NCBI GenBank assembly: GCA_011037195.1
Contig: JAAEAF010001973.1
Coordinates: 1 to 64,000, forward strand
Reading direction: 5' to 3'
DNA: 64,000 nucleotides
Source of the DNA: Triatoma infestans
Taxonomy: Eukaryota; Arthropoda; Insecta; Hemiptera; Reduviidae
A program made the position numbers and the translations under genes. The notes under the pieces were generated by a model. It was not told the DNA's origin, made no database searches, and was given only the letters and a program-made list of their open reading frames with translations. This document shows positions 1-10,291 of the stretch, piece after piece (the stretch's first letter is position 1; each line of letters begins with the position of its first letter).

Positions 1-121
1 TAATATATTTTATAATAATATAAAATAAATATATATATGTATATTTATATATATATATAAAATGGTATTTTATATATATATATAAAATGGTATTTTATAT
101 ATATATATAAAATACCATTTG
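1..121. repeat. AT-rich simple repeat with 27-bp direct and inverted units
   Basis: The first 120 bases are almost pure A and T. The phrase aaatggtattt followed by a TA run occurs twice in direct orientation and once inverted (aaataccattt), so the right part can fold back on the left. This is simple-sequence DNA with no coding potential. Confidence 0.9.
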
Positions 122-187
122 TTGCTAAAAAACATATTTTTCATACACAAGGGACTTCAAAAAATGTATTTTCACACGATGCAATAC

Positions 188-745
188 AGTATTATTATTA
201 TTGCCTATCACGATGGGGTACACCCCTCCGTCACTGCAGCCAACAGAGCTTATTGTGCCATCCCCGATAACCTCTAGTAGTTGAACCCTCCCTCCCTAAG
301 GAGTTTGAGGACATTCACCACCAGGTCTTTTTGAGTTATCCTCAGGCCATCTACCATCTCCTCAGGTACCAAAGTACAAAAAGGTCTCATACCTCAATTT
401 AGTTATTGCTACGCAATCAAATAGCAGATGGTGGGCCGTTTCCTCCTCCTCCTGACATAATCTGCACAAGGGTTCCACGCTGATAAGCCCTACCTTCTGC
501 AGATGCTTCCTGAACCTACCATGACCCGTAAGTAGTCCCGTCACCAGAGAAATCTGGCTCCTACTCAGACTAAGGGCCATTTGGGTCCTTCGTTTACACC
601 ATCATCCTTTAGCAGTGTGTGGCACCTGGGCTCCCCCTCCAGAGCTCTTCATGCTTACCGCGAATCCACTCTCTAATCGCCGCACGAATTGCTCCGCCAG
701 TGATCCCCAGGACAGGCTCTGGTCCAATGAACGGAGTAAATGCAA
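188..745 (-). pseudogene. I-group non-LTR retrotransposon 3' remnant (RNase H tail and C-terminal zinc-finger-like region)
   Basis: On the minus strand the decayed frames spell the end of an RNase H-bearing LINE. Near 690-620 is PEPVLGITGG, the linker that follows RNase H in this group. Near 540-390 is the C-terminal segment with TGHGRFRKHLQKVGL and then CRLCQEEEETAHHLLFDC, a CxxC...H...C finger seen at the end of R1/LOA/I-group polyproteins. A (TAT)n stretch at about 190-202 is the likely 3' tail. The reverse transcriptase domain is missing and there are frameshifts, so this is a dead 5'-truncated copy. It is clearly related to, but diverged from, the copy at 9590-10285, which reads in the opposite direction. 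Confidence 0.8.
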
Positions 746-899
746 TACAGTAAGTGAAAGTAAAAATTCAATAGTCATATTATCGATATTATATCGTAAG
801 GTAGGAAAAAAGTGGGGATGAAAGAGAAATCACAGAACTAGCTTGATATAAACACTCTCTTGTGCTGATGCCCCACCCCCCCCTTGGCGTTATTACCCC

Positions 900-955
900 A
901 ACAAACACACCCACACACACACACCACACACACACGCGAGAATGAGAGAGAGAGT
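900..955. repeat. CA/GA microsatellite
   Basis: A (CA)n-rich run passes into (GA)n. This is simple sequence without other visible function. Confidence 0.85.
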
Positions 956-1402
956 CCAAGAGAACCATATATACATATAAAGAATTCTCCCTATACCTTA
1001 TATCACAAACGACGACCTATATATTGGCCTCCCGTAGGGATTAGACAAGAGCGTTGTCCTGTAACGCTCAGCTGGTAGTCCAACACCTCTCCTACACTTC
1101 CCCATCTATATCCCCTACTTTTACCATTTTTATTCACCTTTACTTCAACACCCATCGAAAACTTAAGAGCAAAAGCGTCTATGTACATCCGGGGGCCTTC
1201 CCTTTAACAATACTCCTAGACGTTCGCTATATTATGATTTATGCCTAACAATTTTGTTTATTTACTTTATAAAAACAAATCTGCTGTTACTCACACTGCC
1301 TTCTATATTACAATTCTAACAAATAAATTTTCTTTTTTAAACGTTTAATGTAGGTTCAGATGACCTTACATTAAGTATAGATTTCTGGAGATTATAGGTG
1401 AT
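956..1402. other. Intergenic, nothing recognised
   Basis: Short frames on both strands (60-65 codons) have no recognisable domain or biased composition. No repeat family seen elsewhere in the window matches. Confidence 0.5.
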
Positions 1403-1539
1403 GACTTTTACTTCTTCTTACTCCTAGTGAGAGGAAGTATTGCGATCGTGTCAAATTTTGGAAGTTGGATTCTCACCGGAAATACATGTTTACGAAAATC
1501 ATTGAATACGAAAAAATGCTTTTACCGAAAACCTACATA

Positions 1540-2228
1540 TACAGGATGTCCCAAAAAAATGTAAACACACTTAAATAAATAATTATAAAGTTGGTGTTTA
1601 TTAAAAATACATTTCATTTTAAAAATGCAATAGAATCTACAGGACATTCATTATTTTGCCAACGCCTGCTTTCAAACTGACGTCGGTTCTGATCAACAAT
1701 CTTTGTTGGAAAGTGTGCCGAACACATCGTGCCAAGTACTTACTGGCAAAACTCCATCCTTCCGTCTGGATTCTCTTCATTAATAGCATGGACCAATCTT
1801 GGAAGGTAACTTTTCTATTGACAGCGGTTCAAAATGCGTTGGCCAGACGTTTTTGAGATACCTATCTCGTTTGTCGCACAGATTTTCGTGGGCTTCGGTG
1901 ATAAGTTCCAGTATATTTTCTTCCTTTATGGGGTTTGTCGATGTCCGTGGGTCTTCCTGAAGGTTTCTCGTGGAGAGTTCCATCGCCTGCAAACATCTCT
2001 AATTCGAATGATAAGTACCGTTGATGATCTGTTTGAAACTCCCTTCTGAACTGTCTTTGAACGTTTTCACACTTCCAGTAGTATTTTAGAATGAATCTTC
2101 TTTGTTCAAAGCTTAGTCTGATTTCCAAAAGGGAATTCTAATGGGTTTAACATGGATATAAAATGAAAACATCAATTGAGCTATCAGCTGTTAAAGTGTA
2201 TACAATTTTTTGTGGCACCCAACCTATA
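1540..2228 (-). mobile_element. Mariner-like (Tc1/mariner superfamily) element, about 0.69 kb
   Basis: The ends are imperfect terminal inverted repeats: tacaggatgtcccaaaaaaa at the left and, on the minus strand, tataggttgggtgccacaaa at the right. Both lie at TA dinucleotides, the target of this superfamily. The interior carries a truncated transposase on the minus strand (separate entry). The element interrupts a Helentron-like repeat exactly before its GT microsatellite, which independently supports the boundaries. At under 0.7 kb it lacks the catalytic half expected of a full 1.2-1.3 kb element, so it is an internal-deletion derivative that could at most have moved in trans. Confidence 0.85.
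1625..2128 (-). pseudogene. Mariner-like transposase N-terminal half, broken
   Basis: Translation on the minus strand from 2128 begins MEIRLSFEQRRFILKYYWK and continues VQRQFRREFQTD. This is the helix-turn-helix domain (DUF4817-type) of an arthropod Tc1/mariner transposase lineage. After a frameshift come NPIKEENILELI and SPRKS-like residues, then in another frame LVHAINEENPDGRMEFCQ, the segment before the first catalytic aspartate. The DDE catalytic domain is absent. At least three frame changes and a stop after EFCQ make it non-functional. The start is chosen as the only methionine ahead of the conserved region. Confidence 0.8.
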
Positions 2229-2244
2229 GGTATATACCTATATA

Positions 2245-2246
<2 letters not shown>

Positions 2247-2282
<36 letters not shown>
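2247..2282. repeat. GT microsatellite inside Helentron-like copy
   Basis: An uninterrupted (TG)n run of about 17 units. It sits at the internal position where most copies of this family have a GT run, so it belongs to the element and is not an independent locus. Confidence 0.85.
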
Positions 2283-2283
<1 letters not shown>

Positions 2284-2514
2284 GTATAATATCTCAAACA
2301 CCAAAAATCGCAGGAAACTCGAATGTTGTGTTGCGTTAGTTACTATCACGCAACTGACAGGAAGATTTCGGGCAATATCCATCAACGGAAAGTGCTACTT
2401 TACTGAATTTGAACACCGCTAGACATTTTTAAAAACATTTGTAAAAATTATAGGTACCTGAATTTAACTGTGTAATGGCAGTAAGGAAGTCATGTGAGGT
2501 TACACACTAGATTA

Positions 2515-3449
2515 TTTTTTTTTACGTAAATTTAAACTGATAAACTGTACCGTAACTGCAGTTAGCAACAAATTCAATTAAACAACACATTGACACAGAT
2601 ACTCAGCATTGGTTATTAATGTCGTAAACATAAAGCGACCGACTGGCTAGTGAGTGGTTAACAATAATCTAGACTAGAAGGTTTAGACTGGTATAAATGG
2701 ATAGGGCAAACAATACACGGAGACCATGGGGCCTACAAGTGCATCAGACCTGGGTCTATAGACCCACACTAATATACTGACCATATATTACATATTGATT
2801 ACACTAAGACCACACCGAGCAGAGATTTCACTGGTTGCTGAACATGTATCCTCTATTATAATATTATGATTATTATTATTATTACTGTTAACACATCACT
2901 CCCCCCCCCCAACAACAACAACCTGGTTGTTATCTGAACGATATCTTGGCCTTAATCAATTAAATGATGTTTAGCATGGATGGACTATCAAACGAACTTC
3001 ATCAACATTAATGGACGAATATCGCGGGAAAGGGGGAGATCCAATCAAAACGGAGAAACAAGCAACACCAACTAACTATAGAAACACACACAGACGCACT
3101 CATACACATCCAGATATACAAGCGCCCATTAAGCTACTAGGTTTATATGAAGTCTATGAGTGATTGTATGTAGATTATGTACCAAAATAATTTATGTATT
3201 TTTACACCAAAAAAAGAATTTATACAGAATTATGGTCATACCAAAAAGAACAAATGAGAAGCAGCTAAAAAAACTTCAATGGTTTAACTCAGCTTCAAAC
3301 AATTCTAAATTTAGCACTAAACGTAATTAGTTTGCAGCATTCAGTGACGACAGATATTCCTCTATTCTGCCATCAGATACTTACTTTCACTTATTACTAT
3401 AAGACAAAATTTCATATAATAATAATAATAAAATATTATATATAAATAT
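2515..3449. other. Intergenic; simple repeats and one perfect short palindrome
   Basis: There is an (ATT)n run near 2860-2884, a poly-C run near 2901-2910 and an (ATA)n run near 3418-3430. GGGTCTATAGACCC near 2754 is a perfect 14-bp palindrome. TATAAAT near 2692 looks like a TATA box, but no open frame of note follows it. No gene is seen. Confidence 0.5.
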
Positions 3450-3940
3450 AATCCATCTTCTGTGCTTGAGTCCGATAGGTACACGCTCTATTATGATAGA
3501 TCGATTATTACAGATAGGTCGATCCCAAACAACAGACCTGAGGTAGTGTTGCGGGAGAAGCAAATGAAAGTGGCGCATTTGATCGATATTGCTATTCCCG
3601 GTGATCACAACATTCAGGGTACTCGGAGCGAAAAGATGCACAAGTACCAGGACTTAACAGAAGAGATTACCAATATATGGAAATTGGAAAAAGTTTATGT
3701 TGTTCCTATAGTCCTCTCAGTAACTGGGATAACTCAGCAAGCCCTTACATGATAGCATTAAGGCCTTAGGGCTAAGACAAGAGATTTATATCGAGATACA
3801 GAAATCTGTCATTTTAGGCTCTTGCAGGTTAGTGAGAAAGTTTTTAGGTTGAACAGGTGAGAGTGCTTGGTTTGAACCCGAACCTCATCTTAAATACCAG
3901 CGGAAAAAGCTGAGAATAATAATAATAATAATGATAATGA
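3450..3940 (+). pseudogene. RLE-type non-LTR retrotransposon 3' remnant (restriction-like endonuclease domain)
   Basis: From about 3462 the plus strand encodes YYDRSIITDRSIPNNRPEV, then LIDIAIPGDHNI, then EKMHKYQDL and VVPIVLSVTG. After one frameshift near 3735 it continues KALGLRQEIYIEIQKSV and SCRLVRKFLG followed by a stop. The spacing P-E/D, fourteen residues, D fits the PD-x(12-14)-D signature of the restriction-like endonuclease that R2/R4/NeSL-type elements carry C-terminal to reverse transcriptase. The first acidic residue is E here, where D is usual. The copy is 5'-truncated and ends in an (AAT)n tail at 3916-3936. Confidence 0.7.
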
Positions 3941-3945
3941 AAACA

Positions 3946-4027
3946 CTTGAGCTTCCGGGCTGAGGCCGCGTCTGTGGTTTGCTAGAAACCGACGTTTAGT
4001 CCATTTTGCAATGAGCCTCTTCAGGGA
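3946..4027 (-). repeat. Hammerhead-core-like dispersed motif, family A
   Basis: Read on the minus strand this holds CTGAAGAGGCTCATTGCAA, then TAAAC, then GTCGGTTTCTAGCAAACC. The same sequence recurs at 59020-59100 and 59150-59222, with remnants at 38295-38350 and 41890-41945. The other copies have GAAAC where this one has TAAAC. CUGANGA, a stem-loop and GAAAC are the two conserved strands of a hammerhead ribozyme core. The cleavage triplet and helix I are not evident. Confidence 0.45.
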
Positions 4028-4029
4028 AT

Positions 4030-4640
4030 ACGACCCGTCGTTAGAATTCCAAATTTGAAGAAATCGGTTAAGCGAGCGATTTTGCTCAACAAGTTTTGCT
4101 TTTTGGAATTTTTCTTGAAAACGACTATTTTTCCTTTAAACTTCGCATACTGACTGCACAGACATTGTTCTGAAAAAGTTGTTTTTACTTGATTCAGAGG
4201 AATCTGTGACGTTTTAATTCAAGGGTTGTGTTTGTTCAATATTATTGGTGCTCTCTAGAGTGTAATCACTCTTATACTTACTCAAGTTGGGAGCAGAAAT
4301 ATTAGCAAAATTTGAAATTTAGAGAAATGTTTTCATTTTAAACATAACTGTATTGTCCTCACGCGTCGGTCTAGTGACTTGCCTTTGGTGCTAGAATTCA
4401 GGATTCGATTCCAGTGAGGACAAAGTCGGTGCTGATCCAGAATCGCGAGAAAAAGTGGTAGCGCACCTAGGCCAGAACTAAAACGGCGAGGAGACCGCGG
4501 CGTATTTAACATACAAGCCCTAATACAAATCTCCGTCTGGCAGGCCTTGAACCTTTATGGACTGTTGCGCTTTAGGTTTATTATTATTATATAACTATAT
4601 TAAGAGAAAGTTTTGTGAGCGTTTCACACCAGATATTTTT
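4030..4640 (+). mobile_element. Helentron-like copy, 3' half, split by a SINE
   Basis: Phrases typical of the family's right half are present: 'aattccaaatttgaagaaatcggtt', 'tttctt-gaaaacgac', and at 4601-4637 taagagaaagttttgtgagcgtttcacaccagat, the right terminus with its stem-loop. A tRNA-derived SINE occupies 4355-4590. The left half and GT run are missing. Confidence 0.75.
4355..4590 (+). mobile_element. tRNA-derived SINE, family 2, with target-site duplication
   Basis: The head starts GTCCTCACGCG, and 60 bases later comes GGATTCGATTCC, a good RNA polymerase III B box, followed by GTGAGGAC. GTGAGGAC is the exact complement of the first eight bases, so the head preserves a tRNA-like acceptor stem. 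The body is GC-richer than its surroundings, and a (TTA)n tail ends the element. It is bounded by ATAACTGTATT at 4344-4354 and ATAACTATATT at 4591-4601, an 11-bp duplication with one mismatch. No second copy was found in this window. Confidence 0.8.
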
Positions 4641-5660
4641 CGTACTTGAAGGATTTTGAAATTCCTATTTCCGCTGAAAACTCTATTTAGAATAATTTAC
4701 GAAAGGCAATTTCTCTTATTGATTTAAGAAACTCATACATTTTTGATAATAAAAGGAAATTAAAAAAAAGGAGAAAAGTATTCACAAATGACAAACCATT
4801 GATTATAAAAGTTGTTCTACAAACAAATCAATGTAAAATTGTGTTATGTTCTTAACTTAAAAATAATCTGTTAACTTCAAATAACAACATTTTTATTGAC
4901 AGTCATTCAACATTATTATTATTATAATAATACATATTTTATTAACCACATGTGTTTAATAACATATGTAAATTAATTTATTATTCTTTTTCGTGTTATA
5001 TTTATAATTAATACAATGTATTTATTTTCCCTTAGTCTATGACAAAAAGGCTTTCACCAAGCGAAATTATGATGGAACTAGTTTTTTGTTTATTTAATAA
5101 ATACCTTCCATTTTAACATTCCCTCCCTCCATCTAAAAACTCACAAACATAGATCCGTTATACATTTACATACAAACACAAGAGATTGGAAACAAGTGAT
5201 GCTGAATGGATCAACAAACAATGTAGATTAGAATACGGGGAAAAGGTGTTGGGAATTATATAGTATTTCCATTGGTTAAAAATTCAGTTTTTTGCCACCC
5301 ACCCTTACGAATATATATATAATGTATTTAAATTCAAAATAGTGACTAAAATAACATATTGTTTACAATTCTGTGATTTTAAATGGAATAAAAAAAAAAA
5401 ATGCATATTTAATTCATTCAGGCGAGAATGTTACTTTAAATTCCCACAAACAAGGAAATACACTGTGAAATTTATATCCATGTTTTTCTTTCTTATTTTT
5501 TTCTGATAATCTGTAGAAAGAAGGAAGATTATGCAACAAGGTCGAGCTTACAGGGAAAAGTTAAGTATATATAAAAAGATTCATTAAAACAGTTATGCAA
5601 GAAGAGCTAGCCAGAAGGGGGAGGAGAGTTATGTTCCCAGAATGACCTATTTTTGTTTTT
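4641..5660. other. Intergenic AT-rich DNA, nothing recognised
   Basis: There are A/T runs and an (ATT/ATA)n stretch near 4914-4930. No domain-bearing frame or dispersed repeat was recognised. Confidence 0.5.
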
Positions 5661-5661
5661 G

Positions 5662-6280
5662 TTTACCTCCTCTACTCCTAACTTAACAGGAAGTATTGCG
5701 ATCGTGACAGATTTTCGAAATTAAATTTTCCCCCGAAATACATGTATCTATTGAGATTCCCTGAGTATAAACAAAAGTATATTTAGCGAATGGCCGTGTG
5801 TGTGTGTGTGTGTGTGTGTGTAAGCAAAGTATCTCAAACTTGGAATTCCTTTTTTGGTACTGCCACCTCATCTGACTCGGAGGTTTTCGGCCATCAACCG
5901 GAATGCGACTTTACTGAAAGTATTTTATTTCCTTCTTCATTTTTCACGATTTTCTCGAAAAATGGGCTCCAACGATTCGTCTTTAAACTTCCCACACTAT
6001 CTGCTACACACATTAGTGCCTTTCACTTATATTTGAAACATTTTCCCGGAAAAAAATCCGATTTTTTCGAGGGGTTCTGGGCAAAACGCGAATTCCGAGT
6101 TTGAAGAAAATCTGATGCTCGGAAGTGAGTTTTCACTGAACAGTTTTATCAGTTTTCGCGTTTTCTCCATAAAAACACCGACGTAATTAATTAAATTTGG
6201 TAACTATAAAATTTGTCAATTACTATTTTGTAAACTACAGTAAGAAAGTTGTGTGAGTGTTTCACACCAGATATTTTTTT
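5662..6280 (+). mobile_element. Helentron-like element, near-complete reference copy
   Basis: The left end is slightly decayed (cctcctctactcctaacttaacaggaagtattgcgatcg). The order of landmarks is: 'aaattttcccccgaaatacatg', 'tttagcgaatggccg', a GT run at 5792-5821, 'atctcaaacttggaattcc', 'atcaaccggaatgcgactttactg', 'gattttctcgaaaaatgggctccaacga', 'tttgaaacattttcccgg', 'aattccgagtttgaagaaaatctg', and the right end cagtaagaaagttgtgtgagtg...cacaccagat with a T run. The stem GTGTGA/TCACAC lies about 10 bases from the end. It has no coding capacity, and the frames across the GT run are artefacts. Confidence 0.8.
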
Positions 6281-6285
6281 CATAT

Positions 6286-6739
6286 ATTCTATAATCTGAC
6301 ACAAGTAGATAATTCAAGATATAAGCTTACTGTTTATTGAAATTAATGTGTAAATATTAAAACTAAATTTATTTTCCAAGTTTCTAATTAATCTTTTAAT
6401 AATGTAGAATAAAAAAAAACATAAAAAATTAAAAATAAAGCAATGTATAACAGGGTAGAGGTAATCCTGGAATCCAGGTAAATAATTCCTAGAAATATTC
6501 AAGGGAAATTTCCTAGAAAGCTCAAGGAAACTTATAGAAAATGAAAACTCCTTTGAATCTAACTCTAGAATTAAAGCCACAGTTTCTTTTCATGAGAGAT
6601 TCATCTAACAAAAATGGGGAAAGGAACTGTAAATTGTTTATTTATACAAAAATAAAAACTGTATCCTGTTTGAGATGGAAATATTTGCAATGGGAAGCCG
6701 CACACTCTCTCTACAATTAATAAAATAATGTCATTTTAC
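6286..6739. other. Intergenic, nothing recognised
   Basis: AT-rich sequence with several short frames of low-complexity composition. No gene or known repeat was recognised. Confidence 0.5.
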
Positions 6740-7115
6740 TAGAACTACACTTAGATCAATGGAAAGATATATGTTGGGTAGGACCTGGAAGGACAGGAAG
6801 AGTAACTTTTGGATTCGAAGTATAACAGATTTGTCGAACCTAATTGAAAGAGTTGTTAAAAGAAACTGGAAATTGGCGGGACACATTATGAGAGGAGAAG
6901 ACAAAAGGGCAATGAAGATAATATAATAAACACCTAGAGAATGGAGAAAAGAGATAGAGGTCATCTTGATTGAGACCAAGAAATGAAGAAGATCTGCGGA
7001 TGTGTTACCTGGTCAAGAGTAGCTAAAGACAGTCTGGAATGGGGAAGGATAACCTCTGTATTCTATAGCGTCAGGGCTGATGAATTTCATAAACTAGGTA
7101 AAAAATTAATTACCT
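6740..7115 (+). pseudogene. RTE-like non-LTR retrotransposon, reverse transcriptase C-terminal remnant
   Basis: The plus strand reads RSMERYMLGRTWKDRKSNFW, then RSITDLSNLIERVVKRNWK and LAGHIMRGEDKRAMK before two stops. This is the thumb/C-terminal segment of RTE-type reverse transcriptases, whose hallmark is a 'K..WAGHvaR' phrase followed by an arginine-rich stretch and a tryptophan. The catalytic palm domain is missing and the frame is broken after residue ~60. An A-run near 7118-7128 may be the 3' tail. Confidence 0.7.
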
Positions 7116-7128
7116 AAAAAAAAAAAGC

Positions 7129-7695
7129 AATAAAAGTAATTAAACAAATCTATAATATCTCAGGTAACGCATTTAGAATTTGTGTAATCAAAAACTAAAA
7201 ATGCCAATAAAAGTTACATTAATTAATTCATAGTAAATAGTAAGATGCAGTTCTTTATTTTTATTTATTGATATTGTGGATTTACTTACAGAAATAATTT
7301 CTATTTATTTATAATAATATTTCTACTCTACTAAATGACAAGGCATCAGATGTGGATGTTATAGCGATAAAACTAACAAGTGCAGATACGGATATAAAAG
7401 TGAGCCTGTATCGCCTACTCTGTGGATTTGTCTGTGGACAATAGAATGTGCCTGGATTATGGGGAGGCAGCAAAGGGGAGCCGGTTCATAGAAAAGAATG
7501 ACAAATTTAGCTGTAACAGCTGTAGAGGAATGTTGGTCTTATTAAAATTTGACTATAAAATACTATCATCCTTAATTGCCCAAATGGGCTGACGGCTTAT
7601 GCAGAGGATATTCCAGGAGACTACCGGTATGGCTTCAGGATTGTGGTACGGTAGATTTCTTTCTTTTTTTTTTGAATACGATGGGTCCTTTTCAT
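7129..7695. other. Intergenic, nothing firmly recognised
   Basis: AT-rich sequence. Around 7380-7660 the base composition is less skewed (for example 'gtgagcctgtatcgcctactctg') and could be an old retroelement piece, but no motif supports a call. Confidence 0.4.
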
Positions 7696-7696
7696 T

Positions 7697-8620
7697 GATT
7701 TTTACTCTCTCTTCAATTCATATTAAGGGGAAGTATGGCCAGATTTTCGAAATTCAGTCTTCACCAGAAATACGTGTTTTGAGGACTCCTCAATACGAGG
7801 AAAAAAATGTTTTTAGCAAATGATCTGTAAGTGCGTATGTATGTGTTCGTTTGTGTGTCTATGTTTCAACAGAATATCTCAAAAACGAAAAGTTGCACAA
7901 AGCTCAAACTTGGTATTCCGTTTACGTATTACTACCTCATCGGACACAAAAATTTCGGGCAAAACCCATCGACCGAAAATGCGACTTTAATGTTTTTGTT
8001 TTTTTTTTGTTTTTAGTGATTTTATCGGAAACGGCTCCAACGATTTCTTTTTGAACTTCATTTGCTATCTAATCACATAATTAGCTGTTATTTATTTGAA
8101 TCATTTTCCCAGGAAAATTGATTTTTTTGGTGGTTTTGCGGGAAACAGTAGAGTTATGATTTCCTCTGGAGTAAATACTTCTATATAATATTATAGCCTT
8201 ATCAACTATATAATTTACAAGCATAAATAGAATTCCAAAGTTTAAGAAAATCGGGTGATTAGAAGTGCGATTTTACGGACTAGACTTTTGATTTATTTGG
8301 GATTTTCTCGAAAACAATTATAACGATTTTCTTTAAATTTGCTGCATAGATTGGAGATTTTAAATTTGATTTTAGATTGGTTCTGGAGGTTTGTTAGTTA
8401 GGTTTAAATTTAAATTTGCATAACCATTCCTGGTTTTGACATAGAGCGCACCACATAAAGTTGCACAGGTGTAAAGTAAATTCCCTATTATCATTTGTAT
8501 GGTCAGTTCAACTGAAACATTGTAACGCTGGAATTATAAAGAAAATTTTTTGATTAAATTATACTAAAATTAAAGTGAGCGAAAGTTGTACGAGTGTTTC
8601 ACATTAGAATTTTTTTTTTT
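7697..8620 (+). mobile_element. Helentron-like element, long variant
   Basis: It starts ttttactctctcttcaattcat...ggggaagtatgg and shows the usual order of landmarks: 'tttttagcaaatgatctg', a decayed GT region, 'atatctcaaaaacgaaaagttgca', 'ggtattccgtttacgtattactacctcatcgg'. It ends gcgaaagttgtacgagtgtttcacattagaatttt. The stretch near 8395 (gtttaaatttaaatttgcat) recurs at 28745 and 59790, so this belongs to a sub-variant with those two copies. Confidence 0.75.
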
Positions 8621-8625
8621 AACCC

Positions 8626-9589
8626 TTCAATGTAAGGAATATACTAATATCATATGTTATAATCATATGAACATCCGAAGCATGCTTATCGCTAACTATA
8701 AGCTTTGTAAACAGTTGAGAGTTTACGAAAAGCGTTATTTTAATCATTAAATATTTTTAAAAAGTATGATTTTTTTATATGTATGTTATATATAATTAAA
8801 TGACTGAAATAAAAAATTCTCTTACCATTTGTTTTTCTTATACTATATTATTTTTAACAATTTTTAATGGCCATAAATTAATAACTTAATTATCCATTTT
8901 AGTTACAAGTTTTAAGATGTTAACTAGCTAAGAGAAAAGATTATTTCAAATTAATAAGTATTTATGTGCCAAAAAAGATTGATATTAAGAGATAATCTAT
9001 TTCTTTTTATGCTTTTCAACAGATTTTCTGATATTTTCTTCAAGTCTTATCCAGAGAAATAGTTGACATTTCAGTATAAATCGTTGACATTCCAGAATAA
9101 AATTTATAAAGAGAAAGATTCCAAGAAAGTTTGAAGTTTTTTCTCTTTTTTCCCCACTATATCCCAACTCTACCTTTTCTCACCTTTTTAATTACTTTTC
9201 AATATAATTTTGTTAACCTGTTAAAGTTTAATTATTGCAGGTGAAACACTCAAGCAGTAGTGAGTGGGTGGCGCCATAACCTTCTTAGCAAAAGCCTCTA
9301 TCCACTTAAGTTTGAAGTATATTTTGCTAGGTAATTAAAAACAAAACTTGTTTACATTTAATTTTAATCAAGATGCTGATGCTTCAGGTTAAGAAGACTA
9401 AAAGTTGATGGTGCTAGTAAGTTAATTGAGACCAAGAAATAGGTTTTTTTTTTAAGTGGAAATTAAAACAATGTTTTATTTTGTTTTATTGTTTTTAACG
9501 TACTACTTATGTAGTTTAGATTTTGTGTAGGGTTGGCTACCAAGCCTACGCCACTGCGACCCCCATGAGGCATTGTAGTAGGTACTAAG
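8626..9589. other. Intergenic AT-rich DNA, nothing recognised
   Basis: No domain-bearing frame and no copy of the repeat families found elsewhere, apart from a possible scrap (gtgaaacactcaagcag) near 9240 that resembles the Helentron-like right end. Confidence 0.45.
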
Positions 9590-10286
9590 TATTATAATAT
9601 GTGGCACTTATAGTCAGGGAGACTCCCTACAGACGCTTTCCCAGCACAATAAAATGCGGCTGGTATGGATGCCGGGACACAAGGGGATAGAAGGTAATGA
9701 AGTAGCCGACCAACTGGCCAGGAATGGAGCGAACACCCCTTTCTGTGAGCTGGAACCTGTTCTGGGGATAGCCAAAAGTAAGGCGAGGGCGTCTCTGAGA
9801 GACTGGACTCGGAGACAACATAATCGTCACTAGGGACTTCAATAAGTACTGGGGTAAAACACGGCAAAATGGTTATGCCAGAGCTGTGTAAAAGAAGAAC
9901 CAGAGAGACCCTGGGTCTAAGCAAGTATCAGATTTGTGTGATAACGAGCCTGTTTACAGGGTACAGTAGGTTCAAGAAACATCTGCACAACATTTGGTGG
10001 GATTGTTTGATTCGGAGCCCTTGTGTAGACTGTGTCAGAAGGAGAAGGAGACGGCCTCTCACTTGTTGTTTGATTGCGTAGCAATCGACAGAGTGAGGTA
10101 CGAGATCTTTGGCACTTTGAAACAGGAGGAAATCGTACTTTAAGAAGGACTGGTGGAGAAGGTCCTGGACCTCATGAAGAGGGGAGGATTCCTCTACTTG
10201 ACATGAAGGGGTTGGCAGAATAAGCCTCAATGGGTAGGCTGCAGTGCCTGGGTTGGAGTCCCTCCCTTGTGTCATTCTATTCTATT
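9590..10286 (+). pseudogene. I-group non-LTR retrotransposon 3' remnant (RNase H plus C-terminal finger)
   Basis: The first segment reads MRLVWMPGHKGIEGNEVAD then QLARNGANTPF and LEPVLGIAKSKA, the C-terminal half of an RNase H domain (conserved H of PGHKGI, D of NEVAD). After frame changes come LCDNEPVYR-like and FKKHLHN residues, then CRLCQKEKETASHLLFDC and EIFGTLKQ. This matches in order the remnant at 188-745. It ends at 10275-10291 in (TTCTA)n, an expected LINE tail. At least three frameshifts or stops are present, and the reverse transcriptase is missing. Confidence 0.85.
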
Positions 10287-10291
10287 CTATG

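Larger units (their letters stand above)
1403..2514 (+). mobile_element. Helentron-like copy, split by a mariner-like insertion
   Basis: The left end reads ttcttcttactcctagtgagaggaagtattg, close to the family start. The body continues through the 'caccggaaatacatg' phrase to about 1539, is interrupted, and resumes at 2229 with the GT microsatellite, 'atatctcaaacac' and 'aatccatcaacgg'. It ends at 2480-2514 with cagtaaggaagtcatgtgagg...cacactagatt, matching the family's right end. Re-joining the halves gives an ordinary copy of about 420 bases. The copy is non-coding. Confidence 0.8.

Noticed and set aside
2690..2790. TATA box (TATAAAT) with a downstream ATG in good context
   Set aside because: The frame from the ATG stops after about a dozen codons, and no splice donor or conserved sequence follows.
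9592..9924. 110-codon minus-strand open frame
   Set aside because: Antisense shadow of the clearly recognisable RNase H remnant on the plus strand (GHKGIEGNE).
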